A DNA stretch of 53,612 nt from contig JAFMHB010000015.1 of assembly GCA_017854795.1 (NCBI GenBank), forward strand, positions 11,852 to 65,463. The letters run 5' to 3'. Positions 51,151 to 53,612 of this stretch are shown in pieces. This DNA comes from Candidatus Nanopelagicales bacterium. GTDB taxonomy: Bacteria > Actinomycetota > Actinomycetes > S36-B12. The stretch's first letter is position 1, and each line of letters begins with the position of its first letter. The notes under the pieces are model-generated. The model saw nothing but the letters and a program-made list of their open reading frames with translations, ran no database searches and was not told where the DNA came from. Made by a program: the position numbers and the translations under genes.

Positions 51151-51778
51151 TGTTCGCCTCCAATCGTGTTTTAAGCCGATCAAGTGATCGACGAATATGG
51201 CTTTTAACTGTTCCTAGTGGCAAGTCGAGAACACTAGCAATCTGTATGTGGGTCAGGTCATTGAAGAACGCGAGTTCCATTATTTTTTGTTGCGGGTCGC
51301 CGAGCCGAGCTAGTTCGTCGGCTAAGACCACTCGGTCAATCACCGTGTCGAACGAATCCGTGTCGACGTGGTGCAAAATTTGAGCGTCAGCTTGCTCGAC
51401 ACTCTCTGAAGCCGCCGTCTCCACGCGAACCTTAGCGGAAAAAAAATCGGCCGTCTTCCGGCGGCAAATACCGAGCAACCATGCGGGCAGCGCACCCGAG
51501 TTGGGATCAAAACCGGCACGACCCTTCCAAGCGGCTATGAACACCATCTGGGTGATGTCAGCTGCATCAGCGTCATTTCGGGTGGCTCGAAGGGCAATTG
51601 TGTACACCAAGCTCGACCATCGTTCATAAATATCTCGCATTGCGCTTTCATGACCCAATGCGAATCTTTCGGTGAGTTCCCGATCCGCTGTCTCTTTCAC
51701 CGTGAGAGCCCTTTGATCGGGCTGAACTCGCGCGCTTTCCCCGTAGCGTTCATCTGAATAAGTGTGCATCACGTTCAC
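51137..51778 (-). CDS. ECF RNA polymerase sigma factor
   Basis: 213 residues from GTG 51778, which overlaps the sortase stop (GTGA). Region 2: RDIYERWSSLVYTIALRATRNDADAADITQMVFIAAWKG. Region 4: DPQQKIMELAFFNDLTHIQIASVLDLPLGTVKSHIRRSLDRLK, a clear helix-turn-helix. With the RskA-like partner it resembles the SigK group. Because it is downstream of the sortase and DUF4397 genes in one operon, it may control their promoter and thus itself. Confidence 0.93.
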   Translation of the reverse strand: MNVMHTYSDERYGESARVQPDQRALTVKETADRELTERFALGHESAMRDIYERWSSLVYTIALRATRNDADAADITQMVFIAAWKGRAGFDPNSGALPAWLLGICRRKTADFFSAKVRVETAASESVEQADAQILHHVDTDSFDTVIDRVVLADELARLGDPQQKIMELAFFNDLTHIQIASVLDLPLGTVKSHIRRSLDRLKTRLEANSVTR

Positions 51779-52503
51779 GATTTTTGCGAATCTATTGGGG
51801 AATTATTGACCGATGAATGGGGAATCGCGCTCACAATAATGTTTGCGTCATACCCCACACCCGGCTCGAAATAGCCGATACACGAGATCAAGGTCAGGGT
51901 TTCCTCGCCGGTCTCCCGAAAAAGCTCTCGGAAGGGGAGCTTAGATTTTTTGATGCTCTCGACACCGGTGACCTGGTAGGTCATCTCTGTCCCTGCTTCA
52001 TTTGTCACTGAGATTGGGTCACCAATGCCCACGCGACCTAGGTCGTAGAAAGCACCAATTCCGTAGTTGCGGCCGTCACGGTGACCCACAATCACGCTGG
52101 ATCCAATGCCCGTGCCCGGTGTTGCACCGAAGCGGTACCAGCCCACCTGGGAAATATCTTCGGGGATTACTACCTGCTGTTCCGAGTCAACACCCACGGG
52201 AATAACTACTGCATCAACGTCAATCGCGGGTATTTCTAAGGCGATCGGCGACGGTGCCGTCACTGCTTCTACCGCGGGAACAACTTCGCCGATTCGCTCG
52301 GGAACGGATTTCCCTCTTGCACTCTGTTGAGTTGTATTTGATTCATTGGTCACTACTCGACTTTGTCCAGCGCTTTCGAGCTGGGCCGAGTCCTGGCTAG
52401 GCGAAGAACCAAGCCCCGCCACCGCGAACCACACGGATGAGACAACCAGCGCCAGAGCGCTGATTCCCATCACTATGTGCGCGGGGCGGGGTTTGGTTTT
52501 CAT
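51775..52503 (-). CDS. class F-like sortase, catalytic arginine apparently replaced
   Basis: 242 residues. An N-terminal membrane anchor (about 9-31) and a linker are followed by a sortase domain from about 85. IVGHRDGRNYG gives the catalytic His141 and LTLISCIG the catalytic Cys208. Ten residues further on, where class F enzymes have Arg in a YRDN-like motif, the sequence is Tyr218-Asp219-Ala-Asn (YDAN). Sortases join surface proteins to the wall or pili. Four bases separate it from the DUF4397 gene, its likely substrate. Confidence 0.85.
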   Translation of the reverse strand: MKTKPRPAHIVMGISALALVVSSVWFAVAGLGSSPSQDSAQLESAGQSRVVTNESNTTQQSARGKSVPERIGEVVPAVEAVTAPSPIALEIPAIDVDAVVIPVGVDSEQQVVIPEDISQVGWYRFGATPGTGIGSSVIVGHRDGRNYGIGAFYDLGRVGIGDPISVTNEAGTEMTYQVTGVESIKKSKLPFRELFRETGEETLTLISCIGYFEPGVGYDANIIVSAIPHSSVNNSPIDSQKS

Positions 52504-52507
52504 CGAG

Positions 52508-53353
52508 TTACGCGCGGCTGCGGTTCAAACGAACTGCGGCACCCGCGACACCGGCTGCAGCAACGGTCATGAGACCAGCGGCAATCAGTGCTGAATTGGT
52601 TCCGCTACCTGAAGCAGCGCCACCACCGGCTGGGACGCCACCGGGCATTCCGTCAAGACCGTCAATTGTTTGAACGGCAAGGGCAAGGTCGCCAGCTTCT
52701 GCTGATCCCCATGCGTAGACGATCGTGTTTGTGCCTTCGACCAAATCAAGATCTGCTGGACCGATTGCAACCGTGTCAGTCCCGGCCAACACAACATCTG
52801 CGGTGTAAGGGCCTGCGGGTACGTCCACAATTGCTTCGTCTGGATTCACCAGGTTCGCTGCGATGACGTTGCCGTCGGCGCGAACATCAACCGCTGGTGC
52901 GGCAGCAATGTGACGGACGGTCAGGCGAGCTTCGCCGGCCATGACTTCACTGATGTCGTTCACGTAGACATTCAGCGCAGGACTACCTGTTGCATCAAGG
53001 TTTGCGGTGACTGTTGCGTTGGCACCTGCGGGTACCTCAACGCCCATTGCGGAAAGGACGGCATCGCTGTCTGCTGGGGTTGCGCCGTCGGCATACACGC
53101 CGAGGTCATAACTTCCGGCAGGAACGGTCAGGGTCTCGAGGGAACCGGGTGTGAAGTTGTCAATTAGCAGTGCATCTCCGGCATAGACGTCAACAACGTC
53201 AGCGCCGAGGCCTGCTGGGATCGCGTGAAGGACGGATACGGTTGCGTCGTCGGCAGCCATTGCGGGGGCCGCGAACAATCCGGCCGGGATGATCATGGCG
53301 CCGGCAACAATCGCCGATGCACGCAGTCGAGTCTTGGTTCGAGTGGTTTTCAT
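52508..53353 (-). CDS. DUF4397 surface protein with C-terminal membrane anchor
   Basis: 281 residues. The signal peptide ends APAMAADD. Two DUF4397 repeats follow: VSVLHAIPAGLGADVVDVYAGD with LTVPAGSYDLGVYADG, and LTVRHIAAAPAVDVRADG with VDVPAGPYTADVVLAG. A Gly-rich spacer, a hydrophobic helix (about 255-275) and RLNRSRA form a sorting-signal-like C terminus, but no LPXTG precedes the helix; the sequence there is ASGSGTN. AGGAG lies ahead of ATG 53353. First gene of the sortase-sigma-anti-sigma operon. Confidence 0.87.
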   Translation of the reverse strand: MKTTRTKTRLRASAIVAGAMIIPAGLFAAPAMAADDATVSVLHAIPAGLGADVVDVYAGDALLIDNFTPGSLETLTVPAGSYDLGVYADGATPADSDAVLSAMGVEVPAGANATVTANLDATGSPALNVYVNDISEVMAGEARLTVRHIAAAPAVDVRADGNVIAANLVNPDEAIVDVPAGPYTADVVLAGTDTVAIGPADLDLVEGTNTIVYAWGSAEAGDLALAVQTIDGLDGMPGGVPAGGGAASGSGTNSALIAAGLMTVAAAGVAGAAVRLNRSRA

Positions 53354-53412
53354 GGTTACTCCTAACTAGTGGGGCATGCAGCGACCCGGGTTTTTCCGGT
53401 CGTTACCCCCTT

Positions 53413-53439
53413 TACCGGCATTTAGACCACTTTGGATGC
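53413..53439 (-). promoter_or_regulatory. possible ECF-type promoter of DUF4397-sortase-sigma operon
   Basis: On the minus strand GCATCC (53439-53434), 15 bases, and CCGGTA (53418-53413) resemble the CCATCC and CCGAAT boxes reported for SigK of mycobacteria. The spacer is one or two bases short, so this is a weak candidate. Confidence 0.25.
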
Positions 53440-53493
53440 AGCAAGTGCAAATTAATTTTGGCCGTCCTCTAGAGTTAACGCGCTCACACACCA

Positions 53494-53578
53494 GGCGAGG
53501 TGGCAGAGCGGCCGAATGCAGGCGCCTTGAAAGCGCCCGAGGGGAAACTCTCCGGGGGTTCAAATCCCTCCCTCGCCG
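53494..53578 (+). tRNA. tRNA-Ser (anticodon TGA)
   Basis: Acceptor stem GGCGAGG (53494-53500) pairs with CCTCGCC (53571-53577), discriminator G at 53578. The anticodon stem GGCGC/GCGCC encloses CTTGAAA with anticodon TGA (53528-53530). A long variable arm (GAGGGGAAACTCTC) is characteristic of tRNA-Ser, and the T loop is TTCAAAT. CCA is not encoded. It reads UCA and, by wobble, other UCN codons. Confidence 0.95.
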
Positions 53579-53612
53579 CTTTATCTGGCGTGGGATTTGG
53601 GAGGAGGTTGGG

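Noticed and set aside
53494-53612. tRNA-Ser as an attachment site of an integrated element
   Set aside because: No integrase and no repeat of the tRNA 3' end is visible; the DNA after it is only 34 bases long.

Overview
The window looks like chromosomal DNA of an actinobacterium with a moderate G+C content (by eye close to 50%), smaller and less GC-rich than streptomycetes. The evidence is family content and order: DUF4446-pheA joined to nearby serS-HAD, a DUF5926/SEC-C protein, an MtrA/CseB-like two-component system with a GerMN lipoprotein, an RskA-type anti-sigma factor, a class F-like sortase, DUF4397, and many GTG/TTG starts. Many genes also have a TANNNT-type -10 hexamer ending only 6-8 nt before the start codon, which implies leaderless transcripts, a common actinobacterial habit. 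The exact genus cannot be read from the sequence. I see no insertion sequence, prophage, CRISPR array or rRNA. One tRNA-Ser(UGA) lies at the right end.

Layout. 1-16.9 kb is a surface-glycan region: a truncated DUF2142 protein, about seven polytopic GT-C-like membrane glycosyltransferases, two GT2 enzymes, a GT61 enzyme, and a one-base-overlap operon of nucleotide-sugar dehydrogenase, GT2 and epimerase. 16.9-21.2 kb holds a secreted fibronectin-III-like repeat protein and a secreted protein coupled to another large GT-C-like protein. 21.3-28.9 kb is metabolic and accessory: an FAD-linked oxidase, an XRE/nucleotidyltransferase toxin-antitoxin-like pair with a palindromic operator, a HAD phosphatase and a GDPD phosphodiesterase with start codons 9 bp apart, an ABC exporter with a tandemly duplicated permease, and a DUF5926 protein. 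28.9-35.8 kb holds a channel-like protein, the coupled operon DUF4446-pheA-rmlB-rmlD, and serS-HAD on the other strand.

35.8-45.3 kb starts with a possible structured RNA upstream of a SET-domain methyltransferase, then a quinone oxidoreductase, a K+ channel and a MoeA-like gene. Next is a tightly overlapped operon: secreted PepSY-like protein with an acidic tail, secreted coiled protein, ApbE flavin transferase, and ferric-reductase-like haem membrane protein. It is divergent from an OmpR-type regulator and kinase and looks like an extracytoplasmic redox system under local control. A zinc-ribbon thioredoxin follows.

45.4-53.6 kb is envelope control. An MtrA/CseB-like regulator, a kinase and a GerMN lipoprotein lie beside an NlpC/P60 cell-wall hydrolase whose upstream region carries a CRP-like palindrome, an 11-bp-spaced TAACG repeat and three GATCCCAA repeats. 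Then come a Wzx/MATE-like flippase and an operon of DUF4397 surface protein, sortase, ECF sigma factor and RskA-like anti-sigma factor. The sortase appears to lack the usual catalytic arginine and its presumed substrate lacks LPXTG.
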